From: a virus
Reading direction: 5' to 3' (one strand)
DNA length: 64,000 nt
Virus record (IMG/VR): IMGVR_UViG_3300042350_002797
Span: 186,001 to 250,000 of that record
Every line of letters begins with the position of its first letter. Within the stretch, counting starts at the first letter, position 1. Below are positions 16,301 through 28,240 of this stretch, piece after piece. Both the position numbers and the translations under genes were made by a program. Below the pieces are notes generated by a model. That model was not told the DNA's origin and searched no databases. It was given only the letters and a program-made list of their open reading frames with translations.

Positions 16301-17542
16301 GAAATCTGTTTCGGGAGTACTGGACACAAATGTCTGTACCCAAATATTATTGTTGGCCATACCACTTAACACTGAGTTGCCTTCGCTGTCTACAATGTCT
16401 CCACTTGTAGGCAAGTGTAGTACACCGTTGGCATCAAACTTCCACTCTTTGTTGCTACCTGTTTCTTTTTCTGTAATGATCTTGAGAAAACCTTCTGTGG
16501 GGTCTCCATCGGTTGCGTCATTGCCCACATCCAATGTTACTAATTCTGTAGGGTCATTGCCTGAGGAGTGACGACCTTCTGCGTTCCAGAATCTTAATGC
16601 TGATGTACTATTGCCATCAAATTCGCCGATGCCAGTAAATCTTACGCTGTTGCCACCTGTGATGTAAACATCGCCGTCGTTGAACAGACCCGCAATACCT
16701 GCATTGAGATTGTTTAAAACAATGCCGTCAGTACCGTTGAATATTGCTGTGCTTGGCAATACAGTTTTACCTGTGTCGTCAAATGTCCAAGTTTTGCTTA
16801 GACGTGTCGTAATCAATAACACTTCCAGCCCTCGGTTAAAGGTGACTGTTTGCGGTCCAGCATTAAATTCCGCAGTAATATCTTGATCAAAGTGCAGAGC
16901 CCAAGTGTCTGCACCAGTGTCTTGTACAATATTGGTAATGGTAGCAGTTATGGGGGTTCCCCAAGATGTAGTTACGGTGTCGCCTACTTGAACAGTTGTA
17001 CCTAAATTAGGATAATCTGCGTCAAGAAAAAACATACGCCAAACGCCGCCTGGGCCTAGTTCATCTACTACATCCACCGCAACATTTTCTATTTCTGCAT
17101 TAAGTCCGGTTCTAATCACTACATCATCTGAGGTATCACTGACACGCACAAATGTTTTTTCGCCACCAATGTACAAATCAGCAGTTGATGCATCCTGTGT
17201 ACCACCAGCACGGATACGAATTCCGCCTGTGGGATCGATAATGAGATATTGATCGTTGCCAGTATAATCGCTTAGACTGGCATCCGGGATTAACTTGATA
17301 GTGTCGCGGCTATTGCCGTCACCGGAATCAGCATCCGACCCATACAAACGACCGGGAGCCAATACCATACTCTTAAGGTGTGTTCTTGTACCATCAAACA
17401 TCATTAGGGTAAGTTTGTCTGGATTTGGCTCAGTGTTTAAGTATACCGCAATTTCACCAAAAGGGCGAATTTCGTTTGTGTCAGTGGAATCAGCACTGTT
17501 GCCGTCTACTTTACTTGTTACAATTTTTCTAATAGTTGTCAT
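13301..17542 (-). CDS. Very long fibre protein with beta-propeller-like repeats
   Basis: The 1413-residue protein has an N-terminus resembling the Mtd-like fibre domain (EIRPFGEIAVYLNTEPNPDKL). Residues about 395-880 contain several blade-like repeats of the type VxKIDxTNGxVTWxRxL and NGNIYICGxF, as in SBBP/PQQ-type beta-propellers. The C-terminal third repeats a shorter unit with WTFGTDGSLTVPGHI / WQFGEDGVLNVPGGI. It is probably a host-recognition fibre. Its base composition is clearly more G+C-rich than the flanking fibre genes. Confidence 0.72.
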   Translation of the reverse strand: MTTIRKIVTSKVDGNSADSTDTNEIRPFGEIAVYLNTEPNPDKLTLMMFDGTRTHLKSMVLAPGRLYGSDADSGDGNSRDTIKLIPDASLSDYTGNDQYLIIDPTGGIRIRAGGTQDASTADLYIGGEKTFVRVSDTSDDVVIRTGLNAEIENVAVDVVDELGPGGVWRMFFLDADYPNLGTTVQVGDTVTTSWGTPITATITNIVQDTGADTWALHFDQDITAEFNAGPQTVTFNRGLEVLLITTRLSKTWTFDDTGKTVLPSTAIFNGTDGIVLNNLNAGIAGLFNDGDVYITGGNSVRFTGIGEFDGNSTSALRFWNAEGRHSSGNDPTELVTLDVGNDATDGDPTEGFLKIITEKETGSNKEWKFDANGVLHLPTSGDIVDSEGNSVLSGMANNNIWVQTFVSSTPETDFPQIATSVEYDSDGNVIALFSHSLPDIGESGGRYFSVGKYTDTGTKLWTARFADDLETDGWGLAVDNADGWIYVAGQTGGDVYTYDLSTLTKIDSSDGSVVWSKIYDFGFASSSPVVDVDSDGNPVMVGWANNGTDSYLTVTKIDKTNGNVTWTRKLDGQTNEQAYGMAVGPTGEIVAVGTVDNLNYPEPYRTIVTLTATPASDPDWTTDILGATVGGLTYDVTFTDGVPTFSNIVDTDGNRYEGDLIGTFNASQLGSGSTNMEIRVGTTTGEDMSDRMVVVKYASDGTIAWQKAIQFDADYDCSGADADIDSNGNIYICGQFDITGGPFPGTGIALVKFDSTGVKQWSRRVTGDCISTATSIVVGPDDKLYISGVNGDEIAETFTWVVAKYSLDGLVEWQRFIENTDSWTFAGGLFGPESGGSNIAVRQGYVALAGGFGSFDQQAYAAVLQVSDTGNVFAAGPWSVTVANLSGTLNGTASDIGVVNADLTDSDNALTVSADSVTLETQVLAFLIGTLYTAPGGDNSLVNGVYSVVLGDTGTVTLPAGGTITEGYVTSNPTIQLTPASPDVASQKLVIKGGGGFNYTYTDNGININYYNNTALVGDTLTFYIYSPTYADQTLYWWIYPEGANISDPGSGTVVLTGSNGTISFELDSDDNEFTIRVSPEENNYDPSSVGVETGLINADAPTFNVEHHLHLTTGDLEETSIFLGTDNHNVRTTTDGGIEINTFLYPSGDGNGKWTFDSNGFLNAPNQRVIRFYDEYGAFNGAIGGDNLDHVVFAAGENKGIKVFTDDGTKLWTFGTDGSLTVPGHIHSEGNINIDINLSDSTLRRWQFGEDGVLNVPGGIVVEYEEDFTISTSYLGLSSPPGPVTNTLTFAANGDLTVPELILGTADLTLRAAAGYTTSIEAGVGGTIEIGYQGDPPANIYIGTATTGYTTTVRIASDRIRMSADVPTSSKGQSGDVTGQIAFSSTHIYYCTASYDGTTDIWKRVELTGGVW

Positions 17543-17557
17543 TGTTGTTCGTCCTTG

Positions 17558-19948
17558 TTAATCGTATAGTTCCGAACCGTAGAATACCTTAGCGGTCCAA
17601 TGTATTTTCAGTGTTTTGCTTTCACCGTCTATGCGACGATACTTTATTTGGCCTTCTGTGGTCACTAACCAGAGATCATCGTTCTCACCGTCTGTGCTAC
17701 CACTTTGTACTTCTTGATGACTGATATGTTCTTCACCATCATCGTCTACGATGTGTATAGTGCCGATGATAGTTGATTCGCCGGTATAGGCGTGATAGTC
17801 AATGACAGCACCACGGAAGTTACCTGCACCTCCAGGCAAGTCTGCCTTGTCCCACCACACAACTGATCCCCCTCCTGTCTTGTATCTAAAGTAAACTGTG
17901 TCACCTTGTAGATAAGTTAAAGGTTGTGTTACACTATACCCCGTGCTATTGCCACTGTTACCAATTCCGCCTGTCCATGTGTACCAAACAGTATTGTTTA
18001 AGGAAAATTCAAACTCATAGGCATCGCCATAATTCGCAGGAGTGTTTATGATATCGTCTATAGTAGTTGCGGTACTGTCAATCCAGATATAATAACCGCC
18101 TGTTTCTGCTCTTGAAGCCACAGTGGTTAGATTAGTAGTTACCCGTTGAGTAACTGTGACTTGATTGTAACCTGTGGTTTCTTCTATTCTACGATTACCG
18201 GAGGCTGTTGATTTTACACGACCAATGCCTTGTGCGGATTTTAATATTGTACCGTCTGGGAATTTAATGCCTTCGTTGACCTTGGTTAAATCTATCTCTT
18301 TACGTGTGTAACTAAACCCACCACCCATATCGCCTTGTGTCCAACTTAGGAATTGAATAGCGTAATATTTTTCTATGCTAGGTACATACATTACACATTC
18401 TGTACCTACTATCTTGTTTCCTAAACCACCTTCACCAAATGCTGCGTATAGATTATCGTATGTTCTTGTTTCAATGTTGGACAGATCGGCCCAACCATCT
18501 ATGTTCCATACTGTGCCCTGTGGACTGACATCTTCATCCCATCCTTCTTCAATGAATGGATTGTAGATACCGTTATTATTTCCGCGAGTAATACCAATCT
18601 GTAATGTGGAGTCGTCTTCAATAACGTCTACGTTGTTGGCAGTGGCGTAGTCATCTTTCTTAAAATAATTAGGATCAGTTACTTCTGTCCTAGTGTAACT
18701 GTAGCCACCGTTGTTGCCACCCCAAGCAGCAAAATCAAACTTATAATACTTGTCGTTGGCTATGTCGTGCATGACTAGTTCGCTGGCAACGATGTAGTTA
18801 CCCACTTGATTGTTTAAGGCCTGACGCCAGGGTGTGTATGACCTAGCGCCTATTCCTGTTAAATCCCCCCATCCATCCGCATTCCATTCTGTGCCTAAAG
18901 GACTGAGATAAGTGCTATTATCGTATTCTAGTTCCACTGCACTGTTGTAGATACCTTGATTTAGATCTCGTGTCAGAATCAATCCTGGTCCAATCTCATC
19001 AAATATTTGTACTGGTTGATAATCAATGCCAACATTGCCGTAACCTGCTGGATTGTTTGTTGCAACACCAGTAAAGGCAGCATTGGCGACAGTTAATATG
19101 CCGCCTGACCCGTTTACTGTGTCTATGGTAAATGTTATACTATCAGTAGCATCGTTGGAGCCGCCAATTTGATAACCGTAGATTTTATAAGTCGTACCTG
19201 GTACATAACCTGTACCTGGAGCAACTACTATGACATCGCTTAATATTGGGTATCCAGGGCCTCCTATAATATTAACTTGAACTTGAGCATTGATACCTGT
19301 TACAGGTACTGTAACAGTAACTGGTGTGCCTAATATCACGGGTCGTGTAATAAAAGGTTCATTGGTTAGTTCTAAGTATGGTTGTACTGATCCGAAAGGA
19401 TCACCGTTTAATTCTACAGTACCATCATCTAAAAGTACAAAAGTATTAACACCGTTTGTTAATCTATCTGTGGTCACCCTGCTTGGTCCAGGAACCGGTG
19501 ATTCATTGGCCTGTCCAGGATTAGTAACCTGTTGAACAATTAACTGGCCGTTATCGTTACTCAGTTTAATATCACCGATGTATACAGAGCCGTTGCTGAC
19601 GAATATATCTCGCCACTGTTTTGTTGGACTACCTAATGATGAATTTAAATTAATAGTAGGTTCTAAATTCCCTGCAACTTTTAAATCACTTTTTATTTCA
19701 ACTGCTTGATCTATAATAACATTACTACTGTCATTAGTTGTTATCACATTACCAGTAAAATCAAATGCACCAATAGATGCAGTTTCTTTATCATCCCAGT
19801 AGGCAAGACTGTTCCAGGCAGTAGTACCAGTACCTATTTTAATTTTATTATTGGTCAAGTCAATACCAATCTCACCTTGAGCCAAGGTAGGATTAGTGCT
19901 TAACCAATTTGCTGCTGTATCTCTTCTTAATTGTATTCTACGTGCCAT
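17558..19948 (-). CDS. Long fibre protein with Mtd-like N-terminal domain
   Basis: I choose the ATG at 19948 (MARRIQLRRDTAANW) because GGAGG lies just upstream, giving 796 residues; the frame is open 6 codons further. The N-terminal 45 residues (LAQGEIGIDLTNNKIKIGTG) are the short beta domain found on many fibres. Two related segments occur in the middle (SYTRTEVTDPNYFKKDDY and SYTRKEIDLTKVNEG), indicating an internal duplication of about 130 residues. The start overlaps the upstream gene's stop. It is probably a tail fibre. Confidence 0.75.
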   Translation of the reverse strand: MARRIQLRRDTAANWLSTNPTLAQGEIGIDLTNNKIKIGTGTTAWNSLAYWDDKETASIGAFDFTGNVITTNDSSNVIIDQAVEIKSDLKVAGNLEPTINLNSSLGSPTKQWRDIFVSNGSVYIGDIKLSNDNGQLIVQQVTNPGQANESPVPGPSRVTTDRLTNGVNTFVLLDDGTVELNGDPFGSVQPYLELTNEPFITRPVILGTPVTVTVPVTGINAQVQVNIIGGPGYPILSDVIVVAPGTGYVPGTTYKIYGYQIGGSNDATDSITFTIDTVNGSGGILTVANAAFTGVATNNPAGYGNVGIDYQPVQIFDEIGPGLILTRDLNQGIYNSAVELEYDNSTYLSPLGTEWNADGWGDLTGIGARSYTPWRQALNNQVGNYIVASELVMHDIANDKYYKFDFAAWGGNNGGYSYTRTEVTDPNYFKKDDYATANNVDVIEDDSTLQIGITRGNNNGIYNPFIEEGWDEDVSPQGTVWNIDGWADLSNIETRTYDNLYAAFGEGGLGNKIVGTECVMYVPSIEKYYAIQFLSWTQGDMGGGFSYTRKEIDLTKVNEGIKFPDGTILKSAQGIGRVKSTASGNRRIEETTGYNQVTVTQRVTTNLTTVASRAETGGYYIWIDSTATTIDDIINTPANYGDAYEFEFSLNNTVWYTWTGGIGNSGNSTGYSVTQPLTYLQGDTVYFRYKTGGGSVVWWDKADLPGGAGNFRGAVIDYHAYTGESTIIGTIHIVDDDGEEHISHQEVQSGSTDGENDDLWLVTTEGQIKYRRIDGESKTLKIHWTAKVFYGSELYD

Positions 19949-19949
19949 G

Positions 19950-20255
19950 TTATGCTCCGCCTCCATCTAAAAGTGTTTCGTCATCATATATTGTGGAGGC
20001 CGCTCCTCCGTCGTAGTCTTGTGCAACAATAATATTTAATTTATTGTTTACATCGTCATACTCTACAGTAGCACCTTCGTGATTACCGTTGACTAACATT
20101 TGTGCTGCATAATCTTGAGCTAGTTCTGTTAAGCTAGCCACACCTACTAAGGTATACAGTTCAGTAAAATTTTCATTTACTTTATTAAATGCAGTACGTA
20201 ACGGATCGCCATTACCTTTATCAGCCGTACCTAAGTTTATTGTTTGTTTTGCCAT
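19950..20255 (-). CDS. Small virion protein with adaptor motif
   Basis: The 101-residue protein consists mainly of the adaptor motif: AKQTINLGTADKGNGDPL, then RTAFNKVNENFTELYTLVG, followed by an acidic tail ending in LLDGGGA. The same motif starts the 2545-residue fibre just upstream and the 184-residue protein at 11745. It starts at the base where the upstream gene ends (TAATG-type overlap). It is likely a minimal fibre-attachment or connector protein. Confidence 0.7.
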   Translation of the reverse strand: MAKQTINLGTADKGNGDPLRTAFNKVNENFTELYTLVGVASLTELAQDYAAQMLVNGNHEGATVEYDDVNNKLNIIVAQDYDGGAASTIYDDETLLDGGGA

Positions 20256-23200
20256 TATACACGCCCCACAGCGACTTCGATAACACCAGCTTCTAGTGTA
20301 TCCTTATTTTCTAATGCTTTACCTATAATTGTACCGACTTGAGGATTAATAGCTTTAGCAGCATATCCTGCTACACCAGCTGTGGTAAGCATTTCTCCTT
20401 TTTTAATTTTACCAACTACCTTACATGGAACTCGCCCTTGTAGTGCGATACATGCTCGTGTTCCCTGTAATGATCCATTCATTTTGAATCCTGGATCTGT
20501 CGAAACAACACCTGCCACACGACTATCACCAAATGTTGTAGTAGTAGTCACTTCAGCATCTCCACCGAATATCAACACAGTTCCAGGTTCGTATTCTATA
20601 TCTGCACTATACCATTCTGCCAAGTCAGCGAATGTAGCTTCTAACGTAGCACTAGCTCCTAGTTGCCATTGACCTTTTACTTCCACAGGAGTTGTTGCAG
20701 CATTATTGCCTGCATATGTTAGTATAGGAACACCACCTTGAGTTTTTAACTGAGTAGTAACAGATGGATCGAATGCAGTAAAAATAGTCAATAAGCCTGA
20801 AAAATCTGCAGGCTGGTCAATTATGGTGCTCGATGATAGTTTATAAGCAGTGGCATCAATTTCTCCAGTACTCGAAGTTTTCACAATACTGTTATTAGCT
20901 CCTGATGTACTTACTATTGTCATAGCAAATGTGCTAGCGGCTTCGGTCGCACCAGGAGTGAATGTGTAAGCATAATTTGTTCCTGAAGTTGTGCTACCAT
21001 TAAACGAATCCCATGTGCCTCTCTTAAACAAGTTAGTCGGAGTTATAGCACCAGGTGTAGCCGCACTTGTTCCTAAATTTCCTATAACTGAATTAGCAGT
21101 CAACGTGGCCATTTCGCCGAGAGATACACCGTTGGCTTTAATACCAATCCATCCATTGTTAGATACTTCAAAGTTTGCGGTATCAAATAATGCAGAACCT
21201 CTTTGTAAGGTAATATTACCACCACTAACATAACTGTTAGTTAGACTACATGTTATCGAAGTTATAGTAGTTGATGAATCAACCACTACCCATTCTTGGT
21301 TATATATGTTAGGAGTAACATTAGTTAATACTATTCTTTGGCCTATGCTATATGGGATACTACCAACTGCGCCGTATGTTATTCTTACTTGACCAGGAGT
21401 CGCTCCGATAGCACCAGTAGAACCTGTACTTGGGAATAGTCCTGTTATAGGAATACTAATTGCACCATCACTTGATGATACTTGACCGTTGGCTAAAGTA
21501 AGTTTAGATTGTTGTATACCCGATGCATAATCAATTTCTGTATTACCAATAGCATTAGCAGTAATTACAGCAGCTACAGTATTTGCAGAGCTGTCAAATT
21601 GTAGTTGAACATCACCAGTTACAGTGGCATTTTGCCATAAATTTAGTGTGCTGCTATCTCCAGTACCTACATAAATTAATAAATCTCCTGCTTCAGGATA
21701 ATTTACTTCTACGTCTTTTAATTTAAATAAACTATCTACGCTGGCAACTTGTGTGTCTACATAAACTTTATTAGCAGCATCGTCATCTAATGTAGGTGCT
21801 TGTAAATTATTAATCTGAAAACCGCCGAGATCCATATTAGCCGTAGCAGCAATAGCTCCGTTTCTTGGCATATATCCAGGGCCAATAAATTTAGTAGAAA
21901 TACCTCCGTCCCTGTTCAGATGTAAAACATAACTGATATAGTTTACAATAGCCTGTTCAGTTGGCACAGTGTCCGGAGCAGCATCAGTCATTTCGTCATC
22001 TGAACTGAATTCGTTTACTGTTACTCCTCGTTTAAAACCAATACCAGTTAAGTTTGTAAGTGCAATACCTGCATTAAAACTTACATCTCCAGTGCCTTGG
22101 TCAACTCTGAAATACCTTCCTACTCTAAAAATACCATCCTGGTCGGTTGTGACATAGAATACCCGTCCAGTTGTTTGTTCAAAAACTTCTTTAGATGAAT
22201 CTTTCTCCGAAACAGGATCTCCAAAAATATTATTAGGATAGTTGGAACTATTGTATCCTCCTGTGCCAACATTTAATAAATCGTGTCCTGTAGCTCGCAT
22301 AGTGCTAATACGCACATAGATGTTAGCAGGAACTCCTCCTTGAAATCCTGCTCTAAGAGCGTAATCTTGAATAGCACTGAAAGGAACTTGTATTCCGTCT
22401 GCTACAGGTGATGTGTTAATATTCACATCAGGGATTAAATTAGCTATCTCGACATAAGCAGGAATTACACCAGAGCTTTCTACATACTGAACAATTCTGT
22501 GTGTCTTGCCTCTCCATGCAAAAATTTTATCTCCCTCATTAAGAGCAGCAATAGTTATAGGATCAGTTATGTCTAATACCGCTAACCTAGTATCACCAGC
22601 CGTGGCACCCATAGTTTTTGGAGCGCCGTCGACTGGGTCAGTTGTTGTAGTATTAAGAGCTTCTACTTGAGGTAACCAGTAGCTAAAACTAGTATCGGTA
22701 GTGATCACGGCATGGTTATCTGGGAGATCGCCTAACGCACTAGGTGCATTTATACTAAAGGCAATAGATCTATATACTACATTGTCTTGATCGTCAAAAA
22801 TGATAGCAGTACTAGGTCTAGTTACAGGAATTTCATCTAAGTTTGAAAACTGTTGTTGTTGTAGTACACGAATATCTAAAATTTCTTTGTTTACAACCTG
22901 TTCTTGTAAGCCGCCGGCACTACCACCTGTTGTACCAGCAGTGCTTAACTGAGCTCTCATGATTTCACTACCGCCGTAAGCTACACCTCCACTAGTGTAT
23001 GCGCTATATGCAATAGTATTTGTATTTAGAGAAGTTACTAGTTGTTGATCAGTATATAAAGAAAACTGTGTTGAACTTATATTTTTAATGTAATAAACAC
23101 TTCCGCTTACATTATTATTAATTGCGGTCATACCTGCTACATTTTTAATTCGTAGCATATTACCGTCTATAAGATTATGTCCAGGTGCTGCTACTGTGAC

Positions 23201-26200
23201 TACAGCTGGATTAGCTTTACTAATATTTGTTATAGTAAATGCTTCCCATGCACGACCATTGCCTGATCCAACACCAGATGCAGTAAATTGTGTATCTACA
23301 GCAGGTTGTCCAGTTATAGTAGTTGAGCTAACATTCTGGGTATTGTTAACCACATAAGTACCCATTCCGCCTGTACCAGTTCCAAACTGCTCAATGAATG
23401 TTCCAGGTGTAATACCAGTTCCTGTGATATATGTTCCTAGAGCTAATGTACCAGATGTAACAAAAGTCACATTTAAAATTGTACCTGATCCGCCGAATCC
23501 ATCACCGATAGTACCAGTGACTACTGCCGAAGCAGTGGCTCCAATACTGACAAAATTAGTAGTTCCTACAAATTGTATAATATAGTTTCTTGTAGCAACA
23601 AATTCTCCTGCTGCTATACCAGCTGCTACACTAGTTTTTTGTAAGCTGGTTATTTCGTATCTAGTCAACCCTTCTACAGGATGACTAAACTCTGCTTCGC
23701 TAACATTAAAAGGAGGATATGCATAATCGTAGATGTAAAATACAGTGCTTCCATCATCTAATGTCGGATAAGGGTTTCTGTCGGTTACAAAAACTTTAGC
23801 TGATTGTACTTGCTTGAAAACTAAGTTTACATCATCAGGAATTTCAGTAGGATCCTGCCCTCTTGCTCTTAATCCATACACTCCGTAACAACTTGATCCA
23901 TTAGTGGCACGTATTTGTGCTCCATTACTTGCCATGTACGAAGTGTGACAGTAGTATGTAAATGTACTAACTTGTTCAGTTAATCCATTATTTGTCGCTA
24001 AAATTCCGTAGCCTAGATCATTAACCTGTGTAAAATCATTAGCCAGCATTGATCTATAACCAGCTGTCTCGATATCGATGTCCGGAGTTCTTGGATAAGT
24101 CCACGGCACAGGCTGTTGTGTAATTTTAGTTTCAATTGGTACTAATTGGGGAGCACCGCTGACTGTGTAGGATCCGATTCCGCCTGTGGTTCCAGATGTC
24201 TGTGCTACAATGGTAGTTGATGCTGCAACACCTGTGCCAGTAATTGTTGCACCTGGTAATAAAGTTCCTCTAATTATATCTGAAACGATTAGAATATTTC
24301 CAGGTGCTCCGGAACCGTTTTGTATCTCCGCTTCGAATATAGCTTCGGTTCCTGGATCATTCGCTGGCCAGGGTGTGCTAGGATTTAATAAAACAGCAGT
24401 GTTTCCAGAACTAGGGTCATAAGAAGATACACTGTCGATTTGTAATCTAACATCGTTAATATAAAAACTAGTAGGTGTTTGTAGTTGTCTTCTTTGTAAG
24501 TCTGCACCTGTTAAGTTTAAAACCTGAACTCCACTGGTAACATAGAAACTATTAATAGTAGCTCTAGTTCTTCCAGTAAATCCGTCAATAAATTGACCTC
24601 CAGCAAATCGTTGTCTATTAGTACTGCCACTTATGCTCGAACAAGTCTGTGCATATGGTGATCTACTAAGTATCTGACCACTTGGATCTAGTACCATCAT
24701 AAATCCGCCGTGACCTTGGCAAGTAATGTTTCTTAAAATAGTTGCATCATTACATAAGAATACATCCATTAATCTATTATTTTTAGGAGGATTATATGCT
24801 GGATCAAACGCAAAAGACACAGTAGAAACTAAATTGTTTACTACAACTTTTGCAGCAGTACTTTCACTAGGAATTATAAATGTGTTGATATATGTAGAAA
24901 TGTAATTTATGCCAGCAATACGACTAACAGTAAATGTTACATCTGAAAATTTTCCCTGTTGTTCTAGACTATATTCTCTACCGCCTAATCTTAAATCTTT
25001 GACAATTGAATCTACAACAAATCCAATATCCCGTTCGCTTTCTTCGATTTCACTCGGAGAAAGTGTTGGCCCCAAGCCTGAAGTATAAATTGTTACAGCA
25101 TTTGCTATAATAAGTTTGCTACTTTCAATTGTGTCAGCAGCTGAATTGTATTCCCCAGGATTCGCAAAACTAGGTCCTACATTAATATCACGATCTGGGT
25201 CACGTAAATAATGATATCCAAATTCTGTTGTTTCGTAGATATACCATTCGGTGGCAGGAATACCGACTTTACTAATTAGGTCGTCATGAAGCTCCACTGT
25301 CATGTTTCCAAGATTAATGGCTTTGATGACGCCCTCGCCTCCATTACCTCCCCAGATTTGACCAATCCATGAAGTGCTTGCTACACCTGTACCTAATGCT
25401 ACATTGATTGTTCCAGTTGTAGCTGAAGGTCTAAATGCAGTGCCTGTTCCAGATCCAACACCTGTTGTAGTAAATTCTGTTCCTATAGCATAGCCTACTG
25501 GAGCACCAATGGCCGTCCAGTTAGTAGTTCCAATACTGTCGATGATATATGTCGCGCCAATAACAAAACTACCAGCAATGACCGGGCCTTGGCCTGGATA
25601 AGATTTTACTCCTGGAGGTGCATTGTTTGTAGGGTTAGGAGATCCGATGAAATCAGTAACTCGAAGTCCATCAAACACTGAGTCTCTTCTAAAGAAAGTA
25701 TTTGCCCAAGGACTTTGACTTACTCGATTAGCAGGACGAATTAGAACACGTCTAAATTCGTCGCCTTTAATAGAAATATTCTCGGATAATCTAATAGGAT
25801 AGTCTTCAAAATATACTCCGCTTTCAACATGGATAGTAATATTGAGATCTTTAATAGACTCGCCATATTCTATCTCCTCTCCTTCTATGAAATTAATAGG
25901 TCTTAGTAGTTGGAGACTTAGTCTATCTTTACCAGCAGACGGGTTTCTTTCATATCTAAATATTTTACCTACAGCACCACTAGATTTTCCTCTAACTAAT
26001 TTTCCTGCAATAATATCAGTGTTTGCAGGATTTCCTTGATCTACATATCCGGTAGCACCATTGCTAAATTCAAATCTGTAGATTCCATTGCCAAATGTTG
26101 GTGCTGCGATTCCTTCATAACCATTTTTAATAATGTTGATCAATGTTACATAGCGTGTTAATACTATGTCATCTGTTATATTAAATTCAGCTGGAGTAGA

Positions 26201-27892
26201 ACCATAAGGAGTAAAAATTACAATGTTATTGTAATACGTCGCTGGAGCAGAATTGTCTAATGCTAATTGTAATAATTGTTGAAAATAATCTAACGCAACT
26301 AGTGTCTGGCCTAACTGTCTACCTCTTGCTAACAAAGCACTAGCGTTTCTGTAGTAAGATTTGCCTGCCCATATTGTTTGATACGTTCCGCCGGTTAAAA
26401 GATCAATGCACAGTCCTTCAATGATCAATCCAAGATCACGTTTGCACAGTTCTTTGTTATAAACAAAATCTTCAAAGTTAACATCACCGTACCCCGATAG
26501 TGTAATTGTTAGATCATTTTCTACCAAGTAATCAATGTAAGCAATAACTTCTTCTTGTATAAAGAATTTATTTTCTAGTATATGAGCTACTGTATCATTA
26601 TATCCTGTAGAGTTTACAATCTCATAAGAACTAGATGAAATAGTAGTATTATATTGTGTGTTTCCAATAGTGTAAGAAATAGTTTGAGTATAATTACCTA
26701 ATTCTTGATTAGCTATTTCTAATAATTGTTGTGCTCTTAAACAAGCAGCTCCAACAGTTGCATAAGCATAAGAGTAACTGCGTCCTTCACTGCCAGAAGG
26801 TGTTTTACGTTGTAAGTCGTCTCCAATAGTAGAAACGAATAAATTTGTTGGACTTCTGTGACTAGAATTATCTACATAATATTTGGTAGCTGCCTGTAAG
26901 TCATCACCTGCATTAGGTGTTCCGAATCCTTGTAATTGTCCAGGGTGATCATTAAGTGTTAATGCACCAGTCATAGTATCGCCTTGACGACGAACTACAG
27001 AATTTCTTGGTAATATTTCGTCGGTTAACCAATTGCCTTCCAACAATTCATTGTAAGTTATGTCAGTAAAAGTTTGTGTACCGGTTCCTGATCCATCGGG
27101 AATTATAATTTTATTTGTGTTAGCTCTTGCTTCTAGTTCAGTTGGATGTAAACTTAAGTGATCTCCGTCAACATATCTAATGTAATAAAAACTGTCATTA
27201 GCTAGTCCAGTAGCCGGAGTTCCAGTAGTGTTATATCTAATCTTTAAACCATCGCTGCCTGCATTAAATCCATGACCGACAATTTTTGCAAGGCCTGGAC
27301 CAAATGCACTAATAGTTTCCCATCCGACTAATGTATATGTCGATTCTGGAGTTAACGGTTCTGACCTTGCACGTTGAGGTTTTCCTACTCCGTTAAGAGA
27401 TTTTTGCTGATATCTTCTATCATTATATCCTTTATCTGTAACAAAGTCGTCTTCTAGAATCGCAGTGCTGCCTTCTAGATTATGCACAGTATTGAATTGA
27501 TTTATAACTGCTGTGCTAGGATCGGCAACTTTAGCAATTGCAAAATTATTGCCAAATAATGAAGCACCGAGACTTGGACTAATGTCTGAGTTTAATTCTG
27601 AAGAAGTGCTTTCAACGGTTACAGTTGTATCGGTTTGAGTGATTCCGATGCCATCGCCTGCTACTAGAGTTTTTGCCAGTACATTATCGCCTGCATTATT
27701 AACAACGAATATCTGTTGTGCTTCATATGTAGCAGGAAAATCGTCTAAATCTGTACTTTTTATAAAATCGCCTTGACCGAATACCGCGTATAAATCTCTA
27801 AAGTTTTCATTAACCTTTCTAAAAGATTCGCGAATACTGTCACCAGTTCCGTCATTACCTACAACACCAATGTCAATTATTCTTCTAGCCAT
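20255..27892 (-). CDS. Giant fibre/structural protein (2545 residues)
   Basis: It starts [19 protein letters not shown] followed by [20 protein letters not shown], the shared adaptor motif. The very long middle has repeated Gly/Thr-rich segments (for example [11 protein letters not shown] and [11 protein letters not shown]) and passages resembling other long structural proteins of marine T4-like phages. The C-terminal 120 residues (ADLAEWY, then [46 protein letters not shown]) are the conserved C-terminal fibre domain of such phages. It is probably the main long tail fibre and is the largest gene in the window. Confidence 0.8.
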   Translation of the reverse strand: MARRIIDIGVVGNDGTGDSIRESFRKVNENFRDLYAVFGQGDFIKSTDLDDFPATYEAQQIFVVNNAGDNVLAKTLVAGDGIGITQTDTTVTVESTSSELNSDISPSLGASLFGNNFAIAKVADPSTAVINQFNTVHNLEGSTAILEDDFVTDKGYNDRRYQQKSLNGVGKPQRARSEPLTPESTYTLVGWETISAFGPGLAKIVGHGFNAGSDGLKIRYNTTGTPATGLANDSFYYIRYVDGDHLSLHPTELEARANTNKIIIPDGSGTGTQTFTDITYNELLEGNWLTDEILPRNSVVRRQGDTMTGALTLNDHPGQLQGFGTPNAGDDLQAATKYYVDNSSHRSPTNLFVSTIGDDLQRKTPSGSEGRSYSYAYATVGAACLRAQQLLEIANQELGNYTQTISYTIGNTQYNTTISSSSYEIVNSTGYNDTVAHILENKFFIQEEVIAYIDYLVENDLTITLSGYGDVNFEDFVYNKELCKRDLGLIIEGLCIDLLTGGTYQTIWAGKSYYRNASALLARGRQLGQTLVALDYFQQLLQLALDNSAPATYYNNIVIFTPYGSTPAEFNITDDIVLTRYVTLINIIKNGYEGIAAPTFGNGIYRFEFSNGATGYVDQGNPANTDIIAGKLVRGKSSGAVGKIFRYERNPSAGKDRLSLQLLRPINFIEGEEIEYGESIKDLNITIHVESGVYFEDYPIRLSENISIKGDEFRRVLIRPANRVSQSPWANTFFRRDSVFDGLRVTDFIGSPNPTNNAPPGVKSYPGQGPVIAGSFVIGATYIIDSIGTTNWTAIGAPVGYAIGTEFTTTGVGSGTGTAFRPSATTGTINVALGTGVASTSWIGQIWGGNGGEGVIKAINLGNMTVELHDDLISKVGIPATEWYIYETTEFGYHYLRDPDRDINVGPSFANPGEYNSAADTIESSKLIIANAVTIYTSGLGPTLSPSEIEESERDIGFVVDSIVKDLRLGGREYSLEQQGKFSDVTFTVSRIAGINYISTYINTFIIPSESTAAKVVVNNLVSTVSFAFDPAYNPPKNNRLMDVFLCNDATILRNITCQGHGGFMMVLDPSGQILSRSPYAQTCSSISGSTNRQRFAGGQFIDGFTGRTRATINSFYVTSGVQVLNLTGADLQRRQLQTPTSFYINDVRLQIDSVSSYDPSSGNTAVLLNPSTPWPANDPGTEAIFEAEIQNGSGAPGNILIVSDIIRGTLLPGATITGTGVAASTTIVAQTSGTTGGIGSYTVSGAPQLVPIETKITQQPVPWTYPRTPDIDIETAGYRSMLANDFTQVNDLGYGILATNNGLTEQVSTFTYYCHTSYMASNGAQIRATNGSSCYGVYGLRARGQDPTEIPDDVNLVFKQVQSAKVFVTDRNPYPTLDDGSTVFYIYDYAYPPFNVSEAEFSHPVEGLTRYEITSLQKTSVAAGIAAGEFVATRNYIIQFVGTTNFVSIGATASAVVTGTIGDGFGGSGTILNVTFVTSGTLALGTYITGTGITPGTFIEQFGTGTGGMGTYVVNNTQNVSSTTITGQPAVDTQFTASGVGSGNGRAWEAFTITNISKANPAVVTVAAPGHNLIDGNMLRIKNVAGMTAINNNVSGSVYYIKNISSTQFSLYTDQQLVTSLNTNTIAYSAYTSGGVAYGGSEIMRAQLSTAGTTGGSAGGLQEQVVNKEILDIRVLQQQQFSNLDEIPVTRPSTAIIFDDQDNVVYRSIAFSINAPSALGDLPDNHAVITTDTSFSYWLPQVEALNTTTTDPVDGAPKTMGATAGDTRLAVLDITDPITIAALNEGDKIFAWRGKTHRIVQYVESSGVIPAYVEIANLIPDVNINTSPVADGIQVPFSAIQDYALRAGFQGGVPANIYVRISTMRATGHDLLNVGTGGYNSSNYPNNIFGDPVSEKDSSKEVFEQTTGRVFYVTTDQDGIFRVGRYFRVDQGTGDVSFNAGIALTNLTGIGFKRGVTVNEFSSDDEMTDAAPDTVPTEQAIVNYISYVLHLNRDGGISTKFIGPGYMPRNGAIAATANMDLGGFQINNLQAPTLDDDAANKVYVDTQVASVDSLFKLKDVEVNYPEAGDLLIYVGTGDSSTLNLWQNATVTGDVQLQFDSSANTVAAVITANAIGNTEIDYASGIQQSKLTLANGQVSSSDGAISIPITGLFPSTGSTGAIGATPGQVRITYGAVGSIPYSIGQRIVLTNVTPNIYNQEWVVVDSSTTITSITCSLTNSYVSGGNITLQRGSALFDTANFEVSNNGWIGIKANGVSLGEMATLTANSVIGNLGTSAATPGAITPTNLFKRGTWDSFNGSTTSGTNYAYTFTPGATEAASTFAMTIVSTSGANNSIVKTSSTGEIDATAYKLSSSTIIDQPADFSGLLTIFTAFDPSVTTQLKTQGGVPILTYAGNNAATTPVEVKGQWQLGASATLEATFADLAEWYSADIEYEPGTVLIFGGDAEVTTTTTFGDSRVAGVVSTDPGFKMNGSLQGTRACIALQGRVPCKVVGKIKKGEMLTTAGVAGYAAKAINPQVGTIIGKALENKDTLEAGVIEVAVGRV

Positions 27893-27905
27893 TTATTAAC
27901 CTCTT

Positions 27906-28238
27906 TTAATATTCTGATGGAGCAAAACTTGATCCGCAACCACAAGTAGTTTCTGCATTTGGGTTGTTAATAACGAAGGAAGATCCGTGTATATCTTCCT
28001 TGTAATCAACTTCTGCTCCTTGAATGTATTGAAAACTCATGGAGTCGACTAATACTTTAACACCATGAGATTCTATAGAAAAATCGTCTTCATTTTCTAT
28101 TTCATCTAATGTAAATCCATATTGAAAACCAGAACATCCTCCACCTTGAACAAACATTCTAAGTTTTAGATCTGGATTTCCTTCTTCTTCGCACACTTCT
28201 TTAATTTTGTTAGCAGCAGATTCTGAAATTATCAGCAT
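27906..28238 (-). CDS. A-type iron-sulfur cluster carrier (HesB/IscA/ErpA family)
   Basis: The 110-residue protein has the three conserved cysteines of the family: Cys35 in GGGCSGFQY and Cys99/Cys101 in [10 protein letters not shown]-type carriers receive Fe-S clusters from the IscU/SufB scaffold and pass them to target proteins. Related genes are a known auxiliary gene in T4-like marine phages. The Rieske protein and desaturase electron donors encoded elsewhere are possible clients, but that link is inferred. A late-type box within a start-site hairpin lies upstream, so translation may be limited to late infection. Confidence 0.93.
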   Translation of the reverse strand: MLIISESAANKIKEVCEEEGNPDLKLRMFVQGGGCSGFQYGFTLDEIENEDDFSIESHGVKVLVDSMSFQYIQGAEVDYKEDIHGSSFVINNPNAETTCGCGSSFAPSEY

Positions 28239-28240
28239 AC

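Noticed and set aside
13301-17542. Plus-strand ORFs inside the long fibre genes
   Set aside because: They are Pro/Ser/Val-rich shadows in another frame of clear beta-rich fibre sequence without ribosome-binding sites.
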